A stretch of DNA of 64,000 nucleotides from Callipepla californica brunnescens (GCA_023055505.1 JALIRH010000013.1:1426001-1490000); one strand, 5' to 3'; counted from the stretch's first letter, positions 35,687 to 48,840 are shown. Made by a program: numbers and translations. The notes: a model not told the origin generated them from the sequence alone.

Positions 35687-38600
35687 TGTAAAAGAGAGGC
35701 ATTGCTCGCTGCAGTGCTCTAAGGGTTTTCTTGAATAGCAGCAAATTAAAGAAATGCTATGTAATCAAAGTTTATATCAAGCCTATGAAAGAAAATCACC
35801 ATTATCTCTAAATATAGTGATAGTACTCTCTACTCTTGATCTTTTACATTGTGTACACATTACCAGTAAATTACAAAGATACTGTATTAGATTTTCAATA
35901 AGTCCTTGAAGAAAATGCATGTTACCTTTCTATGTACATCATTTTATTCTGTTGTACTAAAATATTATGATTAGGACAAAAGGGTAGTTGGGCTCTTTTT
36001 CTTTCAAGCCAGCTCATTCAAATTTCTTCATTCTGCTTCCCTTTTCCTCCCAGTACCAATGAGGGCTTCCCAACCACAGCTGTTCAACACTGATGTTATT
36101 GTGGTTCAACCCCAAGCTGCATTGATCATGTGTGAGTTCAGATGGTAGGTACGTTCAGCCTTTCATATCTCCTCTCGTGTATCCCTGTATAACACTATGG
36201 GGGTGCTTTTCTCAGCTTTTCATCAAAAGATCTGTGGTCCATCAATGACATTTTACACACAGTGCAAACATGGGCCATTGAAAGGAAATAACTGCATGTG
36301 CATATGTGCTCTGCTCAGCATTTCAAGATAAGCACAACACATTCTGAAAATAAATGTGTGTAAGGTATACGGTATGGTACTGTAGTATCCCTATCCATAG
36401 GAAATGAATATATAATAGAATAATATGCTAAAAATGTCTTCCAAATTATATGTGAGTAATCAGAAACAGAAACTGGTGTTCCTTACAGTCTTCATCCCAT
36501 TGTGTTAGACAGACTTTCCAGATAGAAAGTAGGAGCACCTTGGGCAATGCCTACATGGCTTAGCAGCTAAGGGAGCAGGCAAAGTGGCTGAGAAAAAGGA
36601 GAATCAGCTGAATGGTACATCCTAGCAACACTCAGGTAATCTGTGGGTCTCCAAGGCAATATGTAACTGGGTTAGAGAGAGATGAGATTGCTGCCAACTA
36701 AAATGGAAAATAAGCTATGACAGAAACTCATTCATTCGATTGGTAATTACAAGAAGCCTTACTTCCTCCAGCAGAACCCAGGATCTGTTGGGCACAGCTA
36801 AGAGCAGAGGCACAGCCATAAACCACATAGCTGGGAATTTCACAAAAGGTAAGCTCATGCCATTGAAGTCTCAGTTCCTCTACTGGAAGGGAACTTGTAT
36901 GGCTGTGCACTGTGATGATTTTGTGAGTTCCACTAATTTTTCCGATCCTCTGTCATTTCTCTGACAGATGTGGTGGGGATGAGATTTGTACATGACTGTC
37001 TCTGGGTTCCTTCAGAGATTACCTTCCTCAAATGCCTCAGTGGGAGCTTGTGACCACAGCAAGCTGCAGTCTGGAGGTAGAGCAGAAGCAGAAAAAGCAG
37101 ATGTGTGTAAAAGCTACACAGCCTCTTCACAAATGCTTGTGACCGCTGAATCCAGTTTTTTTCAGATGAAGATGTGTCTGCAGGCTGTGCACTACAAGAA
37201 AATAAAAAGCAGGTTTGTGGATTTAGCGCACTGAGCAAATGAAGGCTTCAGCAGAATCTCTAGGTACCTGAAGAAAGTAGGCCAAGCATGCCCAGGTAGA
37301 TAGCCAATGAATAAAATATTTTTTAGACTCTGATTTTAATTAAAATAAAGCATAACTACCCCATTGTGACACCAGTAGAGTTACAATTCTTTCTTCGTTT
37401 ATTTAATCAGTCCAAGTAGATAAATCAGCAAACAGTGCTTACAAAGTCTCCTATATTAAGAGATGAAACCCAGATAGTCTTAACCAAATATAAAGTTAAT
37501 AAAACCAGAATTAATAAGTTTCCCCAAATACCTCTATGGATAAAAAATACTAAAGAGTTTTGAAAGCAGCTCTTAACAGTAATTGTAAAGAGTATATATT
37601 TCTAATTTAGTAACACAATATAGGGTAGGATTCTTACTCATTAGTCAGTGGATATTCAAATAAAATCTGGCTCAGATTGAGATATGCTGCAGTGGATAAA
37701 AGTTGATGTTTCCAGCAGCTGTTATCACTGTGTTGTGGTGAGGTGAGAAAAGATTCCTCCAGGGCATCATATCGAGCTACATCTTACATTTCAGGGCATG
37801 TTCCTTCCTCTTAGGTTGTCTGGCAGCGGGACAAAAACAGAACTGCATTTGGGGTGCAAAATGCTCACTGCTAGGACAATGAAAGTCACTTACTCTGTGA
37901 CCTTTACTACCTCAGAGTGGCAGAGAAATTAACCTCTCTGGTTCCAAGTCAAATACTGCAAGCAACAGAGGGTCATCATCACTGTTTTATGTAACTCACA
38001 TATTTATCTCACCACACTTTTCTAACTGTCCTAGCTTTGCTTCCTGAACAGTGTGCTGTTAGGAAGGAACTTAAGATTAAATTTCCATAATCAACGTTCC
38101 AAGTACCTCATGGTACAACACCTGAAATGCAGGTCTGCCTCTCCTGTGACAATGTAATACCAAACTGAGTTGGCTGCTAGGATTTAAAGAAGATCAGTGT
38201 CTCTCTGGGTTGTCCATTTCACAGGCTTGAAAAAAACAGGCTTCCAAATTATCTGTCTTCAGCTGCTTAGAAGATTCCATTGCTCTTCAATGCAAATACC
38301 ATTATAAATGCTGCCACAGCACTAGGAGTGCTCAAAGGGTCTTTGTCCAGTTCACTCAACATTATCAGAGTGCTTGAAAAGGGGCATTTGTGTTCTATTC
38401 CTGATTTAATATATTTTTAATGTAACTGGCATCAGGAAAAGTTGATGTATTTTTTAAGGCCTAAAAAAAATCAAATATATCATTTCTACCAGATACTCCC
38501 AGTCTCTTGCTCCAGACTGCTGGAGTCAGTATGATCTGCTTTATATTCTATAAAACTGATAAAAAATAAGTTACTGAAATCATTTTCATCTTGATAGGAC

Positions 38601-39965
38601 AACCTGGGCAAAACTAGGTGCCAGGCTAGTCATTTTCAGACCACCTAAATCCTACCTTCCCGCCCTGATGTCACTGGAATTACCCATCTGTTTCCTGTAT
38701 TTTAGTGCCCTGTTGATTTGAGGACCACCTGGCTCATGTTTCTTACTAAAAGTGATGTGCTCAAGCACATAGCAGGCATTGAAGAAAGCTTGGAGCACTT
38801 ATTTGGTGTAAAGACTGAAGGGCTTGTATCTCTAAAGCTGTTAATCTTGTAACTTCCAAGCACAGAAATCAATAATGTTTCACAAAGTCAAATTGTTCAC
38901 AAAGGAACTGTGGGTGGTGTCAGTGCAGATGAAAACATATTTACTGGATAATACAGAGAAATGTGTGTATTTATCTGATACAGGATAGCGTGTCTCAAAA
39001 ATGTGACAAACATGACTAGCAAGAAATAAAATAGGAAATGCTATGAAAGTGGCCAAGGAAAGGGGAAAACTTATCTAAAACCAAAAGATGCAGGACCATA
39101 AGAATAATGAAATAATCAAATGCAAATAGTGGCTAGAGCTGGACTACAGTCTGTAACCTTTTCCTTCAAATGTGGATTGAAATCTTTCCAAATATCAATT
39201 AATCCCTAATCTACCATGCATTTCTTAGTTGCTTCCTGTGCATTATTAATGGACTGGTCACCCTGAGATGAAGGTAGGAAGTAAAAGCAATTAAATTCCT
39301 CTCCCACCCCTGCAGATACAATTGACCTAGAGGATTCAGCTACAAGTAAAAATTAAAAATTTCCAAGAAAGAATAAACATGCCCTTCTTGCTCGAGTCAG
39401 ACTGTATCGTTTTAGAGCCAGCATGGGAGAGCAACAGCAAGCTCCCTTTATATAAAACATCAGATTCTAAGATCCAGGGCTGATCAAGGAAAAGAGCAGG
39501 TGCCCACTCTCTGCTGATTTTTCCTGGTGTTGTTCTGTAGCTGAATGAATACTTTGAGCCAGAACTCCAGACACTGATTCTTTTTTCAGTGTAGAAAAGA
39601 AAACCCCATCTGTCTCCTGAGAGGTATTGATCCCATTTGAATTCGAAGAAACAATTTTAACCTCATGTTTTTGTGCAGGCTGATGGCCACAGAATTCAGT
39701 GAGGCTTCTGACTGTATAATGAGGTTACCACCGGCCTGAGTGGGATACAGTCATCCCAGGCTGCAATTATCGTACAGACTCGTCAGTGAGGATAACAAGG
39801 AGAGCTCTGTGCCTGCTGTTTACACTTTAACAAGATTCATGTTTGTTTCCACGATCCTGTAAAGCCGAGGTGAAATTCTGTCCCTTTTGACCTGATCAGC
39901 ATCATTTGTGATAACATATTAAGATAAAACTGGCATCTATCCAAATGATCCCAATTATCCCTCAA

Positions 39966-39997
39966 CTTAGGAAGAGTCTCCCTCTTAGGAAGAGTCT
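39966..39997 (+). repeat. 18-bp period duplication
   Basis: 'CTTAGGAAGAGTCT' occurs twice with start positions 18 bases apart. This is a small local duplication. Confidence 0.8.
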
Positions 39998-41052
39998 TAA
40001 GAAAAGCAAAAGCTTAATGAAGATTATGTTACCAAACTCAGGGTGTATGAAGAACTACCTGGTAGGGGAAGAAGGGAAGCACAGACAGGGCCTAGGGAAT
40101 GCAGGGAAGAATGGGGAAAGGAGAATAATGCTGTTTTACTGGTGAAGACGGTCTGTTCTGAAGATCTCTGAGGCACTTGGTTATACCCATCCTGTATGGG
40201 ATGGGAAGTGTTTTCTCAGTGTTTCTTCTCTCACTATTCCTTTCTTGATCTTTGAGGTCCAGAAAGTCCTTAGAAAGATACCAGCCTGCTGGTAGGGAGA
40301 AGAGGGTGACAGCAGGGACAGAGTCCATCTGAAACAGAACTGGTGGCACTGCTGAGAACCAGAGCCTAGCTTTGTTGGTGGCAATAAAGGTTTTAACAGT
40401 ATCAGTATATGCTTCCCTGCTGGTGTCAAGTGAGTCTGCCCCATGCAGTCCTTGCCCTTCTTTGGCTGGGTTTAGAAATGAGTACCCAGCAGCTTTGTAC
40501 AGTGGTGAATATTGCACAGGAGCCCAAGGTCTGCATGGAAAGGAATGGCTCAAATATGACTGCTGTGGTATTTAAGAGAGACAGACCTAGAAATTTAAAG
40601 GCTAAGATGACCAAGGCCTTGGGGTGGTCTCTCAAGGTGGAAACAGTCACAGAGAGTAGGGGACCAAGATCCAAAACAAAAGCTCCGGGGAGGAGAGCTG
40701 TGGAGGATCTGGGTGAAGGAGTGAAGACAATGCCCTCAATGATGTAGGGCATCATTGAGCTACTGGCCACCCACTCTCACATTTATGTCTCTCTTAACAG
40801 TTTGTACATACAGGAAAAAGAAATTTTGAGTGACCAGCTTCAGCATATCTTTTCCATTTTCTCGTTTTATTTACATGTAGGTATTCTGAATACTTTGTGA
40901 TATCAAGGGCAAGCTTTCATGAACAAATTAGTTTCTGCTTAAAGGCATCAATCACTCGGCCTCATTTTGTGGTTCCTCATTAGTATATTCAGAAAGCTCT
41001 TTGGGGATATCCAGTGGACATTGCGATCAATGAGGCAGCCCAGGCTCTCCTT

Positions 41053-41087
41053 CACATGGAATCCTGATGCACATGGAATCCTGATGC
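41053..41087 (+). repeat. 17-bp perfect tandem duplication
   Basis: 'CACATGGAATCCTGATG' is repeated exactly, end to end. The perfect identity suggests a recent slippage event. Confidence 0.9.
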
Positions 41088-41699
41088 AGGCAGGAGAGCT
41101 CCAGGAAAAGACGTGAGAGCTGACTCATGGCTCAGCCAGCGAGCTGGGCTCACAGTGGAGCACAGCTTAGTATGACTGGAATGGGAAACAGGAGGTGTTT
41201 GATTTGCATTGTAATTAAGAATGGCATTGGAAACGTGGAGTGCAGAAAGCTGGGCTAATAGCTAAGGCTGAAGTAACCATCAAACCACAGGCAGGATGCA
41301 AATTGGCATTGTCATAAAAGACTCAAACAAAATGATATCAAGTACCAAAAAACTATGCTTACATGGCAACAAGACTAAAGTAAGAATGAAGAAAAGCCAC
41401 AGAACATGAGCTCTGGTTGATTCTGTGCCTTTTAATGAGACCATTGTGCCTGTTCTTTACAACAACATAAATTAAGGAGACATCATCAACTTCAAATTTC
41501 CATATGTTTGTCAGACTGAGTTTCTAAAGAAATTTTTTTGGTTTACTTATTTTAAAAGAATGAAAAAGACAGAGATTATATTCTAGTCACTTGTCCAAAT
41601 TCCCTTAATTCCTTTTTATTTATTTTTTTTTAAACAAATCAAAGCTGTTTAATGTTCAAGAATCCTTTTTATGAGTATAAAGTACAGTATTTTACTCTT

Positions 41700-42060
41700 C
41701 GATAATTTAAAACTGATTTTATTAATTTTAGCAAGAACATCCTCGCAGACAAATTGAACTCTTATGCTGTAACTCAAAGCCCAGCTAATTATGGCTCAGC
41801 TGTAAAGTTATAAACTCCTGAAAAACAAGGTTTGTAAGAGAAGTACTAACACAGTCCTAACTATGGCCATGTGAATGGAGCCACTGTAATATTGTTTGGA
41901 AATAGTGTTCTAAAAGGGAATCTATTATGAAAAGAGATGCCAGCTGTTCACTTTGGAAACATTTATTTCATTGGCTCATGACAAAATTGGCTGTGGAAGA
42001 TATTATTCTGAAACAGCAACTTCTTAATTTCATTATAACCTGAAATCACCAAGAAAGACA
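41700..42060. promoter_or_regulatory. Candidate conserved noncoding element
   Basis: This is a repeat-free stretch with a palindromic homeodomain site (TAATTA at 41786-41791, within AGCTAATTATGGCTCAGC). E-box-like CAGCTG occurs nearby and again in 'GCCAGCTGTTCA', with several CATTA/ATTGG strings. The texture resembles vertebrate developmental enhancers. No alignment was possible here, so this is a prompt for checking and not an identification. Confidence 0.2.
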
Positions 42061-42140
42061 TGACAGCTCCCAGGAGCAGTGAGAAAGGATTGCCATTGTT
42101 CCTTTTGCTTATTTTGCTTTTAAAGTAATATACAAATTTC

Positions 42141-42212
42141 CTTAGAACAGTTCAGGCTGGACAGGTCCTCAGAAAGTGCTCTGGTGCCTCCCACTCAAAG
42201 CAGGAGATAAGA
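42141..42212 (-). mobile_element. Old CR1 3'-end fragment (-)
   Basis: 'GAACAGTTCAGGCTGGACAG', then 'GTCCTCAGAAAGTGCTCTGG', then 'CTCCCACTCAAAGCAGGAG' is close to the inverted CR1 3' terminus of the older subfamilies ('AGGTTGGAAAGGACCTCAGG', then 'GGTCATCTAGTCCAACCTCC', then 'TGCTCAAAGCAGG'). It is more diverged than the other copies and its tail is not recognisable. Confidence 0.55.
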
Positions 42213-44036
42213 CATGATATGCCATTTTTATTACATTTTTTTGGAACAAAGAGCTTCTTTTTATTAAGGAAAAAAAAAAAAAAAGAGAGAGAGAGAGAAA
42301 GCCAAAGAAAGAGGCTTCAGAAAGCTTGTTTTTTAAATATAGCTTTGCTTTTTGTGATAGTTTACCAGGCAAGAGCCACTTGCTATCGTCTACAGGGCAG
42401 AATTCTGCAAGCATGGTAAGGACCACCTGCCTACCCTGCTATGCTGTACAGTCCAGGATCACACTCAAATACACATTTTTAACTGCACGAAGCCAAAAAC
42501 TAAAAAGATAAATGAAGGTGGAAAAGGTGGAAAAGGTGTGTGTTCCTGTGATTGCCTTGAAGAGTCTCAGTTCTGAGTCAGAACTGTTGCCAAGTGCAGA
42601 AATGAGGTCTTGAATCTGAGTGCCGGAAGGGAATGTGCCACAGCTGAAAATGCTGCTTGCTGGAGCACAGGATCACTAGATATTTTTACCTTATGGGAGT
42701 TGAAATCTGCCCTCAAAAATAAGATCTGGCTCGAGTGCCCTGTGTGCCAAATGGAGCTTTTTCACCTCACAGCATCCCCCTACTCCAGTATTAACAACGA
42801 GGCATGGAGCAGTACAACTCTGCATGCATCTAGATGCACCTGGCTAGCATGATCCAAAACTACATCTGATACATTATCTTATACTCCATATACCCTATAT
42901 ACTTTTACAGATCACATTTTAATAGTGCAGTGTTCATGGTTATGCAGGGGAAGAAAGTACTTCTGCTTACCTGGGTTGTTTAACATACAGTGCAGTGCTA
43001 AGACATGGATGACTGCGTGCTCATTCTTCGATGCTGCATCCCTTTGTCCTTGAGTAGTGCAGGATGAACTTCCTGTACTGGCCAGTGCTGCTATTATTGA
43101 CTACAATCTCTATCCTTTGCCATGTCATTGAACTTCCATCACCATTGGCTTCATTAGCAATTATTGTTTTGGTAAGAAAAAAATATCTTACATCACACAT
43201 TATGGGATGACCTGAGGCCATTATGGAACTGAGTGTTCCCATAAGGATAATCCAGCCACAATATATCAAAGCACTGAGAAAATATCCTTTGTCTCAGGTC
43301 ATGTAACCAATGTGGCTGTTAAATGTTTTAAAAGCAGTTATATAACTGGCATTTAAAATGTTTTATTGAAAACCCTTAATGCTACTGTAACTAAAGTGAC
43401 CTTTAACAGAGTAAAACACGTTGCACCTTAAAATGGGATTTGATTAAAAATATCAAATGTCATAACGTGCTCATGGCTGTACGTGCACCACCCTGTCATA
43501 CCAACCACAGAAACAGATGCACTAGCTTTGACTTTTGAATGTTATTTTCAGCCTAAACCGACAGTCAGGTTACTTTACTAGGAACAATTGTTACCGACTT
43601 TTAAACATTCCACAACAGCATTTGATGTATGAACACTTTATTATTGGCATTTTCTTGAACAGGTGATATTTTTAGAGCAGATATTCACAGAGAGCACCTG
43701 ATCTAAGGAGACTTGGTTGATCAGAGGATTCTCATTGGCTTCTCTTCCCATGACATGATTACACCTTCCCAAGAAATAAAAAAACAAACACATAACTTCC
43801 TATACAGCTAGACAGTTGCAAGGAAGCAGAGAGGTGTTCTTACATGATAAAATGGCATGATGACCATGGAACTTCTCTTAAAAAGATTGCTCTCACTAGA
43901 AGCAATTTAGGAAGTTCCACAGAGCAAACTTATATGTAAAAATATGTTAAATATCCCAATACAGGTTACATAGCACTGACTTGTGAAATTCTTAAACAAA
44001 AATACCCGAATAGAAAATCTTTGAACTTGGGATAGC
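42213..44036. other. Unique noncoding DNA
   Basis: No gene is supported. An A15 run followed by (GA)7 is at 42270-42298. The frames at 42610-42852 and 43021-43269 have no recognisable product. Confidence 0.6.
42270..42298 (+). repeat. A15 followed by (GA)n
   Basis: A homopolymer of about fifteen A residues runs straight into a perfect GA dinucleotide run. It is a compound simple repeat, and purine-only on the plus strand. Confidence 0.9.
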
Positions 44037-44334
44037 AAAGAAAAAGGAAGAGGAAGAGGAGGAAAAGGAAAAGAAAAGGAAAAAAGAAAAAGAAAAGGAA
44101 AAAAGAAAAAGGAAAAGGAAAAGAAAAAAAAAGAAAAAGGAAAAAAGGAAAAGGAAAAGGAAAAAAGGAAAAGGAAAAGGAAAAGAAAAAGAAAAAGAAA
44201 AAGAAAAAGAAAAAGAAAAAGAAAAAGAAAAAGAAAAAGAAAAAGAAAAAGAAAAAGAAAAAGAAAAAGAAAAAGAAAAAGAAAAAAACAAAAAAGAAAA
44301 GAAAAGAAAAGAAAAGAAAAGGAAAAAAGAAAAA
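44037..44334 (+). repeat. 298-bp polypurine tract, mostly (GAAAAA)n / (GAAAA)n
   Basis: From 44037 to 44288 the plus strand contains only A and G, 252 bases without a pyrimidine. A single C at 44289 is followed by 45 more purines. The centre (about 44185-44287) is a near-perfect GAAAAA hexamer array, the left part is an irregular mix of AAAAGG and AAAAAG units, and the right end is a GAAAA pentamer array. On the minus strand it reads as a long Phe-Ser-rich open frame (43992-44291), which is an artefact. Long homopurine mirror tracts can form intramolecular triplexes and often vary in length. Confidence 0.98.
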
Positions 44335-46779
44335 TCTGCCCTGAACTACAATTGCACTGAAAGAGAATCTAAAAAAGCACTGACAAATCAGTCTCTGTGA
44401 TGATCTGATCCACTGAGAAAGCAGAATCTCTCTCTCTCACGTTCAGTCTCTAAAGAGAAGTAGGTGGGGAAAGTTCCAATGTGCGAGAACAAAAATCTCT
44501 TCATCATTCTGCCTATTTACCCATATGCGTGCACACCCGTAATTCCAAATGGGTTATAATGCTCATTATAGGAAGTTGTGTCAGATAGGAATAAAATGGG
44601 GTGTCCAAGATCACCAAGAGAGTCTGAGACAGCAGCAGAAGATGAATAGAGTCCTGAGCAAATGTTCAGATTTTCAAACACTCTCCCTAGCCCAAATTCC
44701 ACCCCGAGTGCATGTGAAAATAGCTCACCAATATTGAACAAGCAGGACGGACAAGATATCTGTTGGGTACTAAATTGCCTGGAGCAGGATTCAGGATCCC
44801 AGGGGTAAATTTGTTATCAGAGAAAATGTTAATTTGTTGATAAAGTGAATATATTCATAAGTGAACTGAACATAACAGTTTTGAAAAATCCATCCGGAAA
44901 CACTGGAAGAAAGGTGTCTTACTGCAGGTGGATAGCTAATAAAGCTTCATGATAAGAAATGGGCTTGATAACCTCACTGTTTCTTGAAGTCAACTTGAAG
45001 TTGTTCTGGAAAGAGGCTGCAGATCTCTACTACTGGGAGAACAACTGGGTAAGAGAGGGATCTTGCAATGGTAGTGGTCCAGAGCACTGGAGGAACGTGA
45101 TAGAGGAAAGATGGAGAATACAAGGTAAGAAACCCTGGCAGAATAAGTATTGTACTGGAAGCTGTTTGAGAAGGAAGATGATGCTTTGTGTATGCCATTG
45201 TTTATGTGAGGGCTGGCATCTGGCTGTAACTACCCCCAGAGGTTGGCAGGTTGAGAGCAATCTGTTGGTGGTGTTACTGAAAAGCTGGTGTGCTTTGATA
45301 GGGGCTGATCTTTGGAGCTACAAGGGGCCTTATGAAATGCTTGCAGATTGCAGGACGTTAACAGTTCTACTAAACACACAATCGTGGTGCTACTGAGATC
45401 AGAGAAGGCTCAAGCAGGGGATGACAGCTCTGGAAGCCACGACCAGCCTGGTGCTGTGAAGAGGAAAGTTTGGGGAAGATGAAAATAAGTCTGACAACTC
45501 TGATTGTGAGGATAATACTGAACAGTCAGAACTGATCAGCATTTGTCCTCAGACAAACCAGGGTTTGTCTGAAAAAAAGAGTTTGATTTTCCTGAAGTGA
45601 GAACAATGGGATCACAGATCCAAAAAAATGTTTTGTAGAGGGAAATATTGTAGTCTGACAGAAAGGAAAAGGTGGATGTAGAGACCATGGACAAAACACA
45701 TGCTTGGAACTAATGTCTGTGAGCAGGAAGAAATAGGGAGAACTGGAGAAATGGAACAAGTGGAAGCAATAATACCCTGAATAAACAGCTGCAGAGCTGC
45801 TGGATAAAATAGCAGGCATAAAGGTGGTGGCCTCTATATGCTGCTGAGGCACTGAGCCACAATGGATGTATCAGTCAGCTGGTAGTGCATTACTTGTTGC
45901 AATGCCTTTTTGATCATAAATGGTAGTGACAACAAAACAGGAGCAAAAGAGATCTAAGAAAAGTCACTATGGAGCTGGGGAACCGGTAGACTTCCCATGA
46001 AACTTATTCTAAAAGAAAAACACGAAATCACCCAGGGAACGGTAAATCCTTGTAACTGTTTGTACACTGAACTTCACTCTCTGATGTGCAGTTCAATCCC
46101 CCTCCACTACAGGGCCCTGGGGTGGAGCTGGCAATTAATCTACAATTGCCTGGGAGGGAGCAGGTCACAGCTGAAGGGGCTCTGCGGATTATAAATTTAG
46201 CAAGCAAAATGGGAAGTCAGAGCACTGGTAATAAAGGAAGTGCCAATAGTTAAAGCTATAATCATCAGGACTCTAGGGCAGATAATCAACACCTATATGG
46301 CAATTTTCAATTCGATAAATAAAGCTAACCGAGTTGCCTAACAACGCCATTGAGCTGCAATTTCAACTGGCAGCATTATGTAACTGTGACAACCAGGCGA
46401 AGCGGAAAAAAAAGTGAAATGCATATATATTTCCAGTCTTAGTTACCGAAGTAATCAGGGAATGGGGCTCCGTATTTGAAAGCTGCAGAGAAAGCAAACT
46501 ACAGTCCATTTCAGGTATTCCTCATCAACACCCTCGGGAACCGCACACACACACAATAAATGAGGATTAGACAAAGGCACTCCCTTTCCTGCCTGTGAAT
46601 GTGGCACCACAACTGTATTCTTTCCATCCTTGAGCTAATGCAGTCCAAGTACGTTTAAAGAACCTGGAGGCATGGCTAGCCTAGGCTCCAGTCACCAGTG
46701 TGGAATTTTGCTCTGCAACGTTTACATGCTCAAATTTACCATAGCAACATCCACATCACATTTAATACACAGAGACATC
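44335..46779. other. Unique noncoding DNA
   Basis: No gene is supported. The 145-codon frame at 44959-45396 has no recognisable domain. It contains a plausible splice donor (AAG|GTAAG near 45125), so part of it could belong to a noncoding transcript, but nothing else supports this. Confidence 0.5.
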
Positions 46780-46990
46780 CCTCCTCTTGCCTGTTTAAAG
46801 AGCCCCTGTTAAGTGGTTTTGCTGTATTTTAGATGCCAAGATGTCGGCAAGATTGATGGAAGGGTGCACAATCAAACCTGCAAGGAGAGCCTAGCATCTA
46901 GCTCATTATGTAAGAGAATTAGCAAGGCAGTTCTTTTGACATGACAGTCCATTATGGCGGCTGTCAATCATACCTTAGCATATGCTTTTT
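46780..46990. promoter_or_regulatory. Candidate developmental enhancer with PBX/MEIS site
   Basis: A perfect TGATTGACAG (read on the minus strand, 46961-46970) is the composite motif bound by PBX with MEIS/PREP TALE proteins. A separate MEIS half site TGACAG lies at 46942-46947, and ATGGCGG (YY1-like) at 46954-46960 lies directly between them. An octamer-like GCATATGC follows at about 46978. The block is repeat-free, and the CpG in its middle persists in CpG-poor DNA. This texture is typical of conserved noncoding elements near developmental genes, but conservation itself cannot be seen here. Confidence 0.3.
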
Positions 46991-48840
46991 TTGTCTTCTT
47001 TGGTGATTTTTTTCTTTAAGAAAAAAGGTTGTTCCATTTCTGTTTGTCATTAAGGCAGAGTGCAAAGCTTTGTGTGCATGCATGGTAGCTGCTGCAGATC
47101 TAGATGGGCTGTGCTCTCCCTATAGTAATCACTGGGTGAACAAATTATTGTGCATACATGTGTAATTCTGACTAGGGCAGTTCTTTGTCCCAATTATACA
47201 CGCACAGGAGCTTGAATTTGCTATTTCTTCTCATCCATCTAATGCATTTGGTCCTTTCATATGAGGTAACAATGTCTAGATGTTTTGATGCAGACAGCCT
47301 AGGTTTGCTCCCTGTGGAAATCCCACCCAGAAGGATAGTTATATTTATTTGTTCCATTTTCTGGAGGGGAAAGAAATATCTTATGCTGTATTGTCCTTTA
47401 GTGGCATTGATATCAAAATAATACTTGTACCTCTGCCACTCTTTAGTAAAAGGGCTTCCATGTACTAAACAGAGTTGAACGAACATGGACTGGAAAATGA
47501 CTTGATGTCTTATTGTTGGGTAAGTGGGGAAACAGGCACAGGGGAACTGAAAAATAAAGAAGCTCTTTTGCAAATCCATGTCTTGTCTGGTGGGCTCATT
47601 TGAGAGATAACCACACAAGTATATGACACAGTGTAGCTGAGACTAGGCACACGGTTTTCTATATGCATTTTCAGTTCAACACACAGATAAGCTTTAAAAA
47701 GAAGTTCCATTGCTGCACATCCATCTTTCTGCTGATTTGCTGGGCTTTTTGTTTGTTTGTTTCCTTCAGTGTCTCTCTTCTCACCATGTTCAATGAGATC
47801 AATGAGATCCTTTGAGGTAATGTAAGAAAAAAAAATTAAAAACAACTACTGCTAAAAAGTTATACCAGTGGGAAGGAGTTAGCTCATCTATCCTATGGAA
47901 CAGATATAGTAGAAGGCTCCTTGGGAAGAGCAGGTCTCAACACAGTGGATTGTTCAGTTATCGCTTTAATTACCATTAGTAGGAAGTGGGGTGGCACTTG
48001 AAGCTGGAAGGTTTTGGTGAGAAGTAAAGGAAAGTAAATGTTTTCTGAGAAGTTCTTTAGAATGTTCTCCAGTTTCTTTCCTCTTAGTTTATCTCCAAAG
48101 GTTTTGACGTGTTACTATTTAAATAATCCACCATCACCTCCAGTCCCAGCCAGGAATGGAGCCTCCTTATATGTGCACTACATAAATACCAGATAAATGA
48201 CAGCCTCTGCCCCAGTGATCATGCAGATTAAGGTTTCTGTTCTGGAAATTGCTGACTGAGGTGAATACTCTTGCTCAATATGTTGGCAGGAATTTTAAGA
48301 GGGTCTTCCAGAGTCAAGGCTCAAGACACTTTCCAGAGCAAGTTTTGGACAAAAGGTATCACAACCATTGTCCTTGGTCTTTCTATGCTTGTGGGTTGAA
48401 CACTGTTGGCTTTGTTAGTATGGCTCACATGTGCAGTACTGTGCAGGTGCTAGCTTCTGACCTTTCTAACATTATTTTCCATTAAGGATAAATAAATAAT
48501 ATCCTGAAATATCGAACATGAGCCTATTCACCTTATCCTTGCTTACTGCAGGTTAGATTTTCCCCCTCTGCGCTATCATTTAATGGTTCCTTAAATAAAT
48601 AATTATTCTTCTGGGGGAAAAGAAGATATATATAAACTGTGAAACAACTTCAAGGACACTTCCTTCTACACTTTTATCCTAAGCCAGTCATGTGTTGATT
48701 CCTCTCCTGATCTGATCTGCAATGAAATCAGTGGGAAATATTCTATTAAATTCATATAGCTTCAAATCAGATGCTACCACCGAAAATCATAATATAAGCA
48801 GCCTGGTCTTTGTGATATCTACCATAATGGCACAGTGTGG

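Larger units (their letters stand above)
35167..42140. other. Unique noncoding DNA
   Basis: About 7 kb without a supportable gene. Overlapping minus-strand frames at 40092-40553 (153 codons) and 40426-40770 (114 codons) are among the longest in the window but match no family I recognise. Small tandem duplications are at 35656-35686, 39966-39997 and 41053-41087. The stretch 41700-42060 looks like a candidate conserved element and is listed separately. Confidence 0.55.

Noticed and set aside
37880..37945. Possible MIR-like 'AAATTAACCTCTCTGGTTCC' string
   Set aside because: Only one short block resembles MIR and the neighbouring blocks do not follow in order.
43992..44291. 99-codon minus-strand open frame rich in Phe and Ser
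   Set aside because: It is the translation of the polypurine tract on the opposite strand. The repeat lacks stops by composition, so this is not a protein.
44959..45396. 145-codon plus frame
   Set aside because: No domain or family resemblance. One plausible splice donor inside it is not enough to call a gene.
47172..47845. Overlapping 148- and 111-codon minus frames
   Set aside because: The products have no recognisable features. They are in AT-rich noncoding sequence and look like chance openings.
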